NCBI GenBank assembly: GCA_003255065.1
Contig: QAOA01006931.1
Coordinates: forward strand, 811,708-875,707
Length of the DNA stretch: 64,000 nucleotides
Direction of reading: 5' to 3'
DNA from: Cercis canadensis
Taxonomy: Eukaryota > Streptophyta > Magnoliopsida > Fabales > Fabaceae
Positions 35,001-46,381 of the stretch are shown in pieces. The notes beneath the pieces were generated by a model that had not been told where the DNA came from, ran no database searches, and worked only from the letters and a program-made list of their open reading frames with translations. A program made the position numbers and the translations under genes. Within the stretch, counting starts at the first letter, position 1. Each line of letters begins with the position of its first letter.

Positions 35001-36244
35001 AAGTTTCATGTTGCATTTGTGCATTTATAATCGAATAAAAAAAAAAATAGATAGAGACCTTTTCTTGACGAATAGACAACCATTATATAGTGTTTAGACT
35101 GAAGGAAATTCATAATTTTTTTGGGCGTATAAGAAATCATAAATTAATACGTAAAATGCAGGTGTTTTGAGCCATACGTAGCGATTAATAGAGAAGGAAA
35201 AAAGGTTGAAAGGTGAAGGCGTTAGTTAATGTTTGTCCTCTATAATCACCAAATATGTTGGCATTTAGTAGAGCAGATATGAAAGGAAAATGACGGACTT
35301 GTTGTAATTTCAAAATTGAAATTTTCAAAGAAAATTACGTATCTGTTTGTTTGCAATGCCGGCAATTTAGACACAAACATTTAAGATAATTTTCCAAAAT
35401 CTAAATTCAATGTTGCCTTCAAACTTTGAAAGCAGATCCACTAAACTGCCTTCCCGGTTGTTTCCTTTCCTTAATGTAAATCCAATTTAACGTCATAAGA
35501 GGAAGTGTTGGCTTGAATTTGCTCTACCAAAATCATATTCCATTTTGACTAATCAAAGATTGTTAACTCACTTATTCAAATACCTTTTTCCCCCTCCAAT
35601 TGAGGTTTTATTTTGATCCATAAAATCTCGATTCAATTGGGCCAGATCAGCCCATAGTTAAGCTTGGACTGGGCATCTGTTATTTTTCTTAATAAAACTT
35701 TTCTTGTGCCCTTTCTTCCCCTTCTGCCTGGTTACTGGTATCTTCAGACTATTTTCTTTTTTGAAAAAAAAAGAAAGGAAAGTTGAGAGAAGAAAAAACA
35801 TGTGTTCATTATTGTGTAAAGTTGAAAGAATTTGAGAGATGGCTGGTGATAGGTCCCATGATGTGAAACTTGTCTATCATGGTAAAGTCTATTTCATTTT
35901 CATGACAGCTTAATAGAGCATGAAAAGGTATTAAGACATGTGACATTCCAAAAAAGCAGCCCCAGCTGTTGAATCTGATTTTCCAATTATATGGAAAAAT
36001 ATGCATTACTTTTCAACGAAATATGTGAACTCAAAATCACATTGTAATTAGGTGTGTTTTCTAAAATTCAAGATAGATAGGCGTCGTATCAAGAGTTTAA
36101 TAATTCTTCATCTATGACACCTTCAACATTCTTGATACCATATGAAAACCAGTATAGACGGCTAAACTTTGAATTCCTAGTGTATACTTTATATATCAAA
36201 TTCTAGACTCCCAACACAACCATTCAAACAAAGAAACAAACTAC
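32056..36244. other. Large AT-rich intergenic region, no gene supported
   Basis: Holds the MATE 3' flank and AT-rich DNA with short TA runs (33376-33387, 34014-34025) and poly-A/T runs. I recognise no coding domain, RNA gene or clear transposon end. Confidence 0.5.
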
Positions 36245-36337
36245 CTTGACTGACTCTTCATTACTGGAATCCACTTCTTTCCAACGTTCATTCACAAAAT
36301 TCAAATCCAAACCTTCAACAACAGCCGCCATTTTCAT
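36245..36337 (-). other. Exon-like frame, 31 codons, function unknown
   Basis: On the minus strand an ATG (or a second two codons in, at 36331) opens MKMAAVVEGLDLNFVNERWK, followed by EVDSSNEESVK. A good donor GTAGTT follows after AAG at 36245. The composition looks coding, but no continuing exon is evident downstream (35800-36200). It could be the first exon of a small gene, a gene remnant, or chance. Confidence 0.25.
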
Positions 36338-37041
36338 GTTTCTAGGTTCCACGGGACAGATTGCAATTACTTTCGGTCCATCAAATTATTTCTCACAAAC
36401 TCTCTGTTAACTGTTTTTCATAATTTCTTACATTTTTTGTTTCGCTACAGATAATCTCTTTCATGTAGCAGTATTGCATATATTCTTAAAATCAGCACTC
36501 CTTATACGCATCCTCTTCTCGATTCCAAACTTGGTTTTACTTTTGCAGATTACAGAAAATAATACATTTCTTTAAAAATTGACATCAATATTTGTACCAT
36601 ATACTCCGTGGTGCAAACAATTTGGGCCAGAAATGAACAATGAAGCAGTTGAACTGATTGGCCAGACGGAGTAATGGTCCCAAGCTACCAACAAAGATCA
36701 TTTATCTCAATATTAATACCTTCTGAATCGAATTAAGGCTATCATTGGTTTTATGGTCCCTACACCCGAACCCGATATCAAAGGAAAAATAAAAAGGTTA
36801 CAGCTAAGCACACACAACCAACCGACAGAGAAATAAATCATCAGCATTTGTTCAGCTTCAAATTCCGTCAAATAATTTTTATTGTTTCCAACTAAAATTT
36901 ACAACTTGAAGATTTCACTTTTCTCCTCACAACCTTTTACAGATGCAGTAAGGAGAGAAACTGAAACTGAAACTCAAACCTAGACTATGTATCACTTACT
37001 GAATGCATACTTGTCATCTATCTGCACGACACTTAGGCAGC
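36338..37041. other. Intergenic, 3' flank of the BAG gene
   Basis: No gene seen. The bases near 37041 are the probable 3' UTR of the minus-strand BAG gene. Confidence 0.5.
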
Positions 37042-38216
37042 TTAGTCAAAAATCTCCCATTTTGTTGTGACTACAACTGACTCAGAATGTGTCAAAGGTC
37101 GCTGCGGCACAATATGCACTTGCTCTGCCAATGCCGTATTCCTCTGCCTCTGCTCAACCTGCTGCTTCTGGAGGATTGGTGTAGATTTTTGAACACCCAA
37201 ATGGATCTGTCTCTCCCTTGATATGTTATCTTCATTTTTGTGGGGAATGAACTCGGGCTTCTTCAACATATCAAGAGTTTCAATGAGCTTCTGAACTCTC
37301 CTCACCTTTAAGATAACACCATTACAAAATGTATAACGTAAATAGCAATAAATTATAATATAATGTTGCGCTACATTTTAATTCAAGTTAGGCACATCAA
37401 AGATCACCTGCTGTCTTCGCTGCAATTTCAGATCTCCCTCAGCCACAATTTCATTCAATTTAACCAATATTCTCATCAGAGTTTCGGTCAAATTCCCCAC
37501 ATCCATCCCTGCTACAATCCCACCTGTAGAAGCACTTGCTTCCAAAGTTGCAACCTACCCAATTTCTATGAATTAAAATCATCACAATAAAAATATGCAT
37601 ACCCAATTTACAATCTTAAAATTACAAGTGAAACGTGTATATTATGAAATTAAATACCTGCTTGGCAAGTTTGTTGACCTCCACATTAATTTCTGTCAAG
37701 GATTTTGAATTCTTCTCCTTGTTCGCAATTTTTAATGTTTCTAGTCTCCTTCTTTCTCTACTGTCAATGTCTTCGATCAGCACCATTTTTGACCCATCTT
37801 TTACCCTCACTACGTCAAGATATGATTTTGAATCTCTTTCTTTGTTCTTGAAAAATAACTTCTGATCCTGAGGATGCAACCCTGTAGGTTCTGCCAACAT
37901 TTTCTTCAATTCCCCTGCAACCAAATAGAAATTTTCGAAAAACCCATCAAATTTATAATGAAAATAATCTCAGAAAAAACATAAAAGAGGAGTTTCTACA
38001 AGTGCATTTACCAAAACTTGCGTGAGAACTGATACGAATTTCATGATAGGAAGTGCCATACTTGACTTTGACTTTAATGATGGACACTGAAGCATCATTT
38101 TGATCGATATCTGAATTACGCTTCTGTACTAACATTCCTCCTGGCCTTAATTCCCACTCCCCCACATCTTGGGTGCCCTTATCACCGTTGTTATTCCTTT
38201 TGGCCCGTGAAAACAT
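37042..38216 (-). CDS. BAG family molecular chaperone regulator (ubiquitin-like + BAG domain), 4 exons
   Basis: Co-chaperone that binds the ATPase domain of Hsp70/Hsc70 as a nucleotide-exchange partner. Exons 38216-38012, 37914-37658, 37554-37408 and 37305-37042 give 205+257+147+264 nt, or 290 residues. The order is that of plant BAG1-4. First comes a variable N-terminus with GEWELRPGGMLVQKR. A ubiquitin-like domain follows at about residues 44-120 (VSIIKVKVKYGTSYHEI, ELKKMLAEPTGLHPQDQKLF, DGSKMVLIEDIDSRERR). The BAG helices are at about 133-215 (INVEVNKLAKQVATLEAS, LTETLMRILVKLNEI, QRRQQVRRVQKLIETLDMLK). A polar tail ends TTKWEIFD. The intron phases (1, 0, 0) close exactly. Plant BAG1-4 act in the cytosol in stress responses and protein turnover; which paralogue this is cannot be said. 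Confidence 0.94.
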
Positions 38217-38798
38217 GCCGTTAATCGTTGGCTTTCGATTTCTTTTAAACTTTCAAGGCTTCAAGACAATAAAACAGTGCCTGGCTAAGTAATCTCAGAG
38301 TAAAATGGATTTGTCAAGAGGTGCTTCCCTTGAACTCGAGGAAACCCGGAACCTTGACTTACCAAAAACTCCCTTCATAATGTGTCTGTGACTCACTGAA
38401 TGAAAACAACAAGGTGAGGAAGGAAAGTCTGGGGAGTAACACTAGTCTAATCAGAGGGATGAGATATTTCAAATTACAAATGAACTTGCTTGATGGAAAA
38501 GAGAGAGTAGAGATCCCTAAGAAGGAAGCAAACAAGAGAAAAAGGATACGGGAAAAATGGAAAAGAAAAAAAAACGAATGGCCAGCGAAGAAAGTGAGTA
38601 AAGAGAAGAATCTGCGAATATAAACCACGATGGGAAAGGTAAATCAAAATTGGTGACTTGCAGAGGAGACAAACAAGGAATTTCCGCTTCCTTTATAATA
38701 ATGCAAGTTTTACTCAGCATTCTACCAGAGTTAGTGAAAATTATTGGATTATTTTCAGAAATTAAACAGAACAGAATCCCGTTAATTGTTGTTCCTGT

Positions 38799-38832
<34 letters not shown>

Positions 38833-40191
38833 AAAAATATATCAAGAATGGAAGTTCTTTCTTGATTTAGAAAGTCAACATGCTTGGACGAGGAACACGC
38901 GGGTGGAGAAAAAGAGAAAATAAAAATCTGGAGCCAGCTGTCTGTTTGTCTTACAGAGTTGACGATCATTTTAACTGAAAATAAAAATCTTCTTCTTCAC
39001 TAATCACTAATTCCTTTCCTAAATTATAATCAATCCCTTCATCACGTGCGCCATTACACGCATCACTACAATACAAATCACGTCCTCCTTAAATGGAATT
39101 TCCGATTTGATTTTCCTCTGTAAATTAAATGCCAAAAGTATTGCTATTTAAATTCCAAACCTAACTGTTTGATCATCATAAAGTATCCACACACAAAATA
39201 ATTAAAAATCCCTACTGATTCTCCCGCTCTAGATGCATGTGATTTTGTGACAATGCAATTTCCAAATGCGGAATGAAATTGCAATTGTTTTGTTACCACT
39301 TATTTCTAATTTTCTACCACCAACCCCACAGATCGAATCTCATCAATGTTGGTACTATTTGTCTGTTACAGTTTTATAGTGGGATGGTACTGTGGGAGCT
39401 TCGTCACACCTACAAGCCTTTGAAAATGAATAATAATCAAACACCATAAAATTCAGAATTAAAAAATATTAAAGATTGCCCGCTGATGCTCCAGAACCTA
39501 AGTTTTAGTAGTCGGTTGGATTAATTATTCTTGCGTTTTCAACGAACTCCCTCCAATTTTATTAGCCAAAAAAAAAAATGTAACTTCAACTGGATTTCAA
39601 GGAAATCCTTGATTGATTGGCGAATAATTACTCAATTAATTTTTGATTGGTTACACGTTGCCACTTTAAAGATTAAGTGTAGAGAATCAGGTATAACTGC
39701 AAGTTGTCCGTTTTCTTCTCTTGGTATACCAAAAGAGAGAGCGAGAATGAGGCAAAACCCTAAGCATTGCAAGGCTATCATTCAACAGAATCAGAATTCA
39801 CAAGGTTTATCTCTGATAATACATTATTTTACTATCCTCCAGCAGAGATTCCAAAAATTAACCTGCTTGCTGTACCTGTAGGAGGTAGGCTCTCAGAAAG
39901 AAGCACAGTGATCACAGGAAAGTAGCGCAACTAGTTTCTGATCATGTTATACCAGAAAAGAATTTAAAAGAAAATTGCTTTTATAGATCCACAAACGAAA
40001 AGATGCTGCTAACGACAGACAATAAGTTAAAGAAAATCCTGCTAGATGATACAATTTGATGCTAAAGCTGATAGTGTAAACAATCCAACCATTTCCAACA
40101 AAGAATATCCGGGGAGGAAACTGTGGAAAGCTGCTTTCTCCCAGTATCCTAAAAATACAACTTCAAAAATTCCAGAGAAGGGTTGTCCACC
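38217..40191. other. Upstream of the BAG gene and 3' flank of the acyltransferase gene
   Basis: No other gene supported. A hexanucleotide microsatellite (ATCATT)n lies at about 38801-38832. The last 200-300 nt before 40192 are likely 3' UTR of the acyltransferase. Confidence 0.55.
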
Positions 40192-43100
40192 TCACTGATC
40201 CTTCCGAGCTTTAGATCTAGCAGGCTTTCCAGGTTTGATTACATAACCAAGAAGAATCAGAACAACAGGAATAATAGTTCCAATATAATACACGCTTCCG
40301 TATGAGGCGACAGTTTCATGCAGGCTTAATACCTATTCCACACAACCAGAGAGGCATTAGAAAACTCAAACAAAATTTTAAACTCCAAAAATTCGGTTGT
40401 ATGTGAATGTGTATCTGTGCATGTACGCCAGCACATGCAAGCCTCTGTGTGCGTGCGTTTTTTTTGTGGGGGTGGGGAACAGATAGAGGGAGAGAGGACG
40501 AACCATGAAACCAACACTAGAGTAATTAAGAACCAGAACTGTATAGGAAAAATTCATAAACACCAGAACATTCTTAATTGTTGGAGCCACCGCTTGCTGC
40601 CATCTGTAAAGGACTGCTTGAAAAAGAAACACACACAGCGAGACAAGTTAATTATCTGAAGAAAGGACAACAAATGAGCCTAATCCAAATTATACCTCTG
40701 GAACCAGCAATCATTAGCGCTGACTGAACAAAGAATATGATGTACCCAGGATATAATCCCTGTAATAATAAAGTCAAAATGTTAACAGAAAAAGAATAAC
40801 TTAACGTGTCATAGGACCTGACACACAAAGCATGTATTAAACAGTATCAAAATAAGCACAGCAAAACTGTATCATGCAAAACCTCTTTGTCAGCTTGCCA
40901 ATGTAGATCATATTTTAGGGGGTCAATTTTTTTGTTTTACAATGGATACTCAGAGAAGTTAAATTGCAGGTAGCAACTAATTAATTACTCAATGAAAAAT
41001 TACACATGCATTTGCAAAGCCAAAGGGTGAAAAGGGTACAACGAGTGAGGGGAACAAAAATCATAAAAAATGTCTTCTTTGCAATATGCACTTCCAAATC
41101 AGGAAAAAAAAAATTGTGTATTTAGCAATTGTGATTCTAACAGTACATAAGGTTGAAAGAAAAGTAATGTAGATACAGTAGTACTAGGAAAAATAATCAA
41201 TCTAGAACGAGGCTAAACTTGTACTCACATGCCAAATAGCACTGATGGTCTGCGTGGCAAGTAACTGAAAGAAACCAGGTTTCTTCCCCTTCTGGACAAG
41301 CCTCTCATAAACATCTAGAGAAATACAAATATTAGAAATCTTACCACTTCATAATCACATCTATAACAGGTAATCTATATTGGTCAGTATCTTTCCTAGT
41401 TTACAGGTAAAGACCCCGAGAAGAAGAAAAATCACCCTCCATTACTTGATCATGCTATAACTTAATGTAAACAAAATCAAGAGGAGAGCTTCTATAACAA
41501 TAATCCAACTAAAGCTTGATCAAACTTAATTACATATAAAAATAACCAAAGCTTGAAAAACATGCAGCTTGAGCCCTAAATTAAGTTTCATGTCTTGATT
41601 TTTTAAGAAAACTACACGCTACTGACACAGCTAAGCTAACCCATGCAGGAAAAGCATCAAAACCCAAAAGCAAGAAACTCACAATGGCGAAGCCAAGTGC
41701 TGACTTGTATATTCCACACAAGTGGCAACTCTACTGCACTCTTTGCAAACTCAACACCTAAAATATCAACATTTTTTGCCCGATCCCAACGTGGCTTTTG
41801 AGGAGAAGATTCTGACCAGCCACTGAAACCGAGGCCAGAAATGATAATAGAAGCCTCTGAAATTGACCAAATGAAATAATATTTCCACCGTGCTGTAAAG
41901 CCAGACATATACTGGTAACCCAACCGTTTCCAGAACCCCCATTGTTGGTATATAGGGTCAGTAAACCTGGACAGAGGAAAATGAGGTACCAGGTACAAAT
42001 ATAAGGCCATGCAAAAACCAGCTTGGAGAAGAGCTCGAATGGTTGCTCCATATGGTGATGGCGATGGTCCTTTAGCTGATGTGCTCCAAATCTAGAGACA
42101 AGCATGGAAATAGAAAAACCAAGTTATTAGCATGAAAATGAGATGCTGAGACCCGCTTTTTCCAAGGGAATACATGATAGTTGCACAAGGGAAATAAAAA
42201 ATTGAATGTCATAGATCCAAATTCCATCGAAATTGGCTACTCTTGTTGCGTTCATCTTAAAAATAAAATACCAATGAACGTACCCCCTTTCCTTCAGTCC
42301 AATCTAGATAATCCTTCATTTCATAAACGGGACCAGCGAAGTGACTCCCGCAGTTGAGGCAGTAACCGAAATACTCAATTAGTGAAGGCAATTTAATCAA
42401 CCGGTTTTTCTTCTGAGCTTCACGCAGACCTTCTTCTTTCAATATTCCATCATTGTAATTAATTGCGCACGAGATAACCTTCAGAGTTAATACCATTAAT
42501 GCTCCTATTACAAGACCACAACCAACGATTAACCAACATAATCAACATTAGAAACAACAATAACAAACTTAGTCTTTTTATCCAAAATGATAAATTAGCG
42601 CTCACCGGTGGCATCGATACCACCTTCCTTCCATGCATCTCCACTCATGTAATATACATGGCTACACAAACGCATACCAACAGTCAAAACTTTGAAAGAC
42701 TAATAAGGGCCTGAAACCCTGCATGCATGAAACTGTTCAATAGATTCATAGGCATTCCCCAATATCTAATCTGATGGTAAAATTAATAACTGAAGCAAAA
42801 TGCTATTGAGTGAAAACAGATCAGAGGCTAATCCATTAACTCCCAATCACTCAACTCCAATAAATGAACCAAGCAAGGCCCATCGAACTTCACATAGTGA
42901 CAATTGGAAATGAACATTTTCAAAAAAAATTACATACCAACCAATGAGATAACCAAATCCCAGAAAGAAGGTGATGATTCCACATCTGGCGCGATAAAGG
43001 AGCATGGAAGTGTAGCCGAGTAACATCGGAACCAAAAAATGAAGGTTGGAAGAGAAGCCAAAGGAAAGGTATGAGAGCAGAGCACCGGTGCCGGCAGAGT

Positions 43101-43239
43101 AGAGATGCTTGGGAAACCGACCCGGAACGAGTCGCCGCAGGAAGCTGATTGGAATAGTGGCGACGAAGCACAGAAGGAATCGGAGAACAGGGACCGAGAC
43201 TCCTATGGCAGCCGCCATGGAATCCATTTCCAGGTCCAT
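40192..43239 (-). CDS. Lysophospholipid acyltransferase, MBOAT family (LPLAT1/LPLAT2-like), 8 exons
   Basis: Endoplasmic-reticulum enzyme that re-acylates lysophosphatidylcholine and related lysolipids with acyl-CoA (Lands cycle). Exons: 43239-42938, 42661-42606, 42504-42284, 42091-41683, 41314-41229, 40759-40696, 40613-40504, 40332-40192. All junctions are GT-AG and the total is 1389 nt, 462 residues, the length I recall for Arabidopsis LPLAT1. Family blocks seen: MAAAIGVSVPVLRFLLCFVA, FITFFLG-like TM, GCHVYYMSGDAWKEGGID, CAINYNDGILKEEGLREAQK, LIEYFGYCLNCGSHFAGPV, FTARWKYYFIWSISEASII, WNIQVSTWLRH, TISAIWHGLYPGY. The MBOAT active-site His is residue 358 and is the last codon of exon 5. The C-terminus ends in a basic tail (KPGKPARSKARKDQ) suited to ER retention. 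The enzyme assignment is family knowledge. Confidence 0.96.
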
Positions 43240-43669
43240 GGCCTTGGCTTCAGATTCGGGTTCGGATTTGGTATGTGTTCGGCCTTGCTTGGAATTTTAA
43301 TTTCAGTCCCTAGACGTGGAGGTCAGGTTCTTCAACTGCTTTCTGGGGCAACACAAGCTCAGAGAATAACGATTTGGGTTTTCTTTTCTATTGTCTGTTT
43401 CATTCGGTAAAAAAAAAAAGTGTTCGTCGAAATTACATGAATGCCCCTGGCCCCTATGACCTTGTGCCTTGCGGGTTGTTGTGTTGTGGCTTCTGTCATA
43501 AAAGTCTGGAATTGGTGGGTGAGCAAGTTGGGTAGTAAACGTGGCGGGGATCTCGAGATAACTGCGCATAGGGGAAGCAGAAGCTTCCGCAAGTCTTCTT
43601 GTTTCTGAAGGAGGCCTATTCCCTCAGTTCATCGACAACTCCGTCTACAGTATATAACTGAACGAGTCG
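43240..43669. other. Promoter side of the acyltransferase gene
   Basis: Upstream of the minus-strand ATG at 43239. No other coding exon is recognised; a T-rich/A-rich tract lies near 43409-43420. Confidence 0.5.
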
Positions 43670-45080
43670 ACGGGGCAATTTTGACTAATTAATAATTTTT
43701 ATTATATTAATAAATATTATATGATTTTTCATAAGATGACATGAACTTTAAGAGGCAATTTCTTCAATATTGTATTTTTGCAAATAAATTTCATAGATAT
43801 GGTAATTTTTAAACAATTGTCATGGATAAATTTTATAGTTGTATCAAATTTTGTTTTGAATTAAAAAGTGAATGTCGGAGTGCCGAAATTTGAAATTAAT
43901 AAGTGAGGAGTGTGGAATTTTAAAAATTTTTGTTGTTGTTTTGAATGTGGAATCAACATATATAAACAACACCAACATCCAAGCGTGGTCTTGCGATATC
44001 CTAGGCAGGTAAAATTATTAACACAACTATAACATTCACTTTTAAAATAGAAAATAAGCCATGAATTTATAAAAGTTCTAGAGTGCATTACTACCAAAAG
44101 TATAAATACTAATGCAGTTACTAACCATAATCCATCCAGTATTTTTTAGCTTAGTCTGTCGGGAAAACATATGATGGAATATATTCCGTTATTTTAACTA
44201 TCCACATAAATTGTTAAGCAAAAGTTGTGAAGTTTTAATCAAGAAAAGAGCATGATTTTAGATCATCCCTATGTAAAACACGGCTCTTCAAAAACCAATA
44301 AGCCGACAATTAGATACTACTGACAGCAGGGGAAAAAGAACCTACTCTTTCTGAAATACATAGAAACATCATGAATCATTGCAGTACTAGTCTGGTGCAT
44401 ATGTCTGAAACCTAATTGAGTTCTCCCTATATAATTTAAGTCATACAGGGTCATAGGATCCTTCTTTCCCGCATTTAGAATAAACATATACTAACCAAAT
44501 CACATTGGCCTTAACATTACCATATTCTTGCCAATACCCCAAATTTCAAACTTGTACACATGGCGAATCAAATCCATAAAAACAAACTTTGCACAATCAG
44601 TAGAATCAAGGTTGCTTCTTTATGTTTTGATCATTGATCCGCAGCATATTTACTCAACAAGGATACTCTCTTTTCTGATACATACTTAAGGAATAAACCA
44701 ATTATAAAGCAAAACATGAATCAGATTAAACTTTGAAATAACATCCCTACACATAATAAACCTAATAAAGACATTCAAACAAATCTTCAAAATTCATATC
44801 AATAAACCGAAATTCGGCACCCCTCCCCCCTTTGAAATGTGACACTCACTTTTTAATTTTAAAAAAAAAATTGACATTCAAAAAAAAATTCAAAATTCGG
44901 CACTCCATTAATTTTTTTGCCAAAATTCGACACTCACCATTTAAAAAAAAAAAAAATTGTTGTATCCATGGCAATTGTTTGAAAACTACGGTATCTATGG
45001 AATTTGTTTACAAAAGTACAATATTGAAGAACTTGCCTCGGCAAATTCGGCCAATTAACATCAATATTATACTTTGACAA
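43670..45080. repeat. Inverted repeat pair (about 250 bp arms) enclosing about 0.9 kb
   Basis: 43670-43930 and 44815-45080 are inverted copies. The reverse complement of the right arm gives TTCTTCAATATTGTACTTTTG, AAATTCCATAGATA, AAACAATTGCCATGGATA, GGAGTGCCGAA. The left arm reads TTCTTCAATATTGTATTTTTG, AAATTTCATAGATA, AAACAATTGTCATGGATA, GGAGTGCCGAA. The space between shows no coding potential. It could be a foldback transposon or two opposite insertions of one repeat. Confidence 0.75.
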
Positions 45081-45585
45081 CTTATTTATATAATTATTAT
45101 ACTTTTTAATTTATTTATCTAAATATTACAATTTTTAAAAAATTAAAAACTTAAAAAAAAAAATCTGGGCTATGGGCCTTGCCAAACACTCTAATTGTCA
45201 GACGGCGTGTTCCCACCAAACATGCCAGCGTGTTCACTCTTCTTCTTCTTAGATTTGGTGAATGGCGTTAACATAGAATGTCTCTATATTATCTCTTAGT
45301 CCTTTTTTTTTTCTTAAGCACATAGAAATTTGCAATTAGCAACATGAACATTTTATGTGCAATGAAAGAAGAAGACAAATGAAGGACATGTACGTAGCCA
45401 GCTGTGAAATGAAAGAAGAAAAAAAGTGAATATGCCAGCTGTCAGCCAGCGTGTCCGATGGGGTTTATTGAGCAAATTTGGTTTTTTTTTTTTAAGTTTT
45501 TAATTTTTTAAAAACTGTAATATTTAAGTAAATAAGTTAAAAATTGTAATAATTATATAAATAAGTTATCAAAATGTAATATTGA
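45059..45585. mobile_element. Foldback MITE-like element nested against the 43670-45080 repeat
   Basis: 45059-45165 and 45480-45585 are inverted copies: TCAATATTA, AACTTATTTATATAATTATT, AAATATTACA, TTTTTAAAAAATTAAAAACT. The centre holds GC-richer unique DNA with GCCAGCGTGTTC and GCCAGCGTGTCC, themselves a short repeat. No open frame. Confidence 0.7.
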
Positions 45586-46381
45586 ATTCAATGAACCTGA
45601 CAAATTCATTAAGAAAATATAGTTTAGAAAATTATATATCAAAATGGAGTATTGTATAAATTTTTTACACATTATACACTTTTTATTATTTTATTAAGGA
45701 GGCACAAATAAAATGAGTCATGTTACCTTATAAGTAACATGACTCCAAAGGTCACTCTACTTACAAAGTAGTTGTGACCTCCTATCAATAATTTAATCAA
45801 AACTGTCTAAAATCAATAAAAAATTTTTCAAACTATCGCATTTGTGTAAATACTTTACAAAATTGTATTTTTTAGTTATTTTGCCAACATGAAGATTTAA
45901 ATTAGTATTTTTTTTTAATTCAAACAAAAAAATTACATAAGATTGACTAATTCATACCTTCCTGAGTATTGTAATAAATTATAAGAATAAAATATTCACA
46001 AATATAATTATGTCTCAATTATTTCTTACCTGATCATGCAGAGTTAAGAAATAATAAATTGATTAAGATAAAATGACACACTTTATTCATTTGATTTGGT
46101 TCGCCACAAAAATAGCTTGGCACGAAATAGGTTTCAAACTTGCTTGACATGACAGAATCATCAGCATCATGTGGCATTCATTTCCCAAAATTCAGTGCAA
46201 AAGATAATTTTTGGAGTAACATATTACATAGTCAGATATTATACAAACGCATATTTACATCGTCTCCTACAAAATTCTAAACCTAAAAGAACCATGTAAA
46301 ACTCGATTCTCTAATTCTCCTGATGCCGCCCTAAGCTCTATATATAACACAAATTATACATTCTTATCACTAGCAGAAAGG
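45586..46381. other. Intergenic with two adjacent small hairpins
   Basis: At about 45717-45745 AGTCATGTTAC-CTTATAA-GTAACATGACT forms one hairpin. At about 45751-45782 AGGTCACTCTACTTACAAAG and its partner TAGTTGTGACCT form a second. GGAGGCACA to the left and TGTGACCTCC to the right enclose both, which suggests a tiny MITE. The rest is AT-rich and ends in the 3' flank of the PP2 gene. Confidence 0.5.

Noticed and set aside
38801-38832. (ATCATT)n as a CRISPR-like or regulatory array
   Set aside because: A simple microsatellite without unique spacers.
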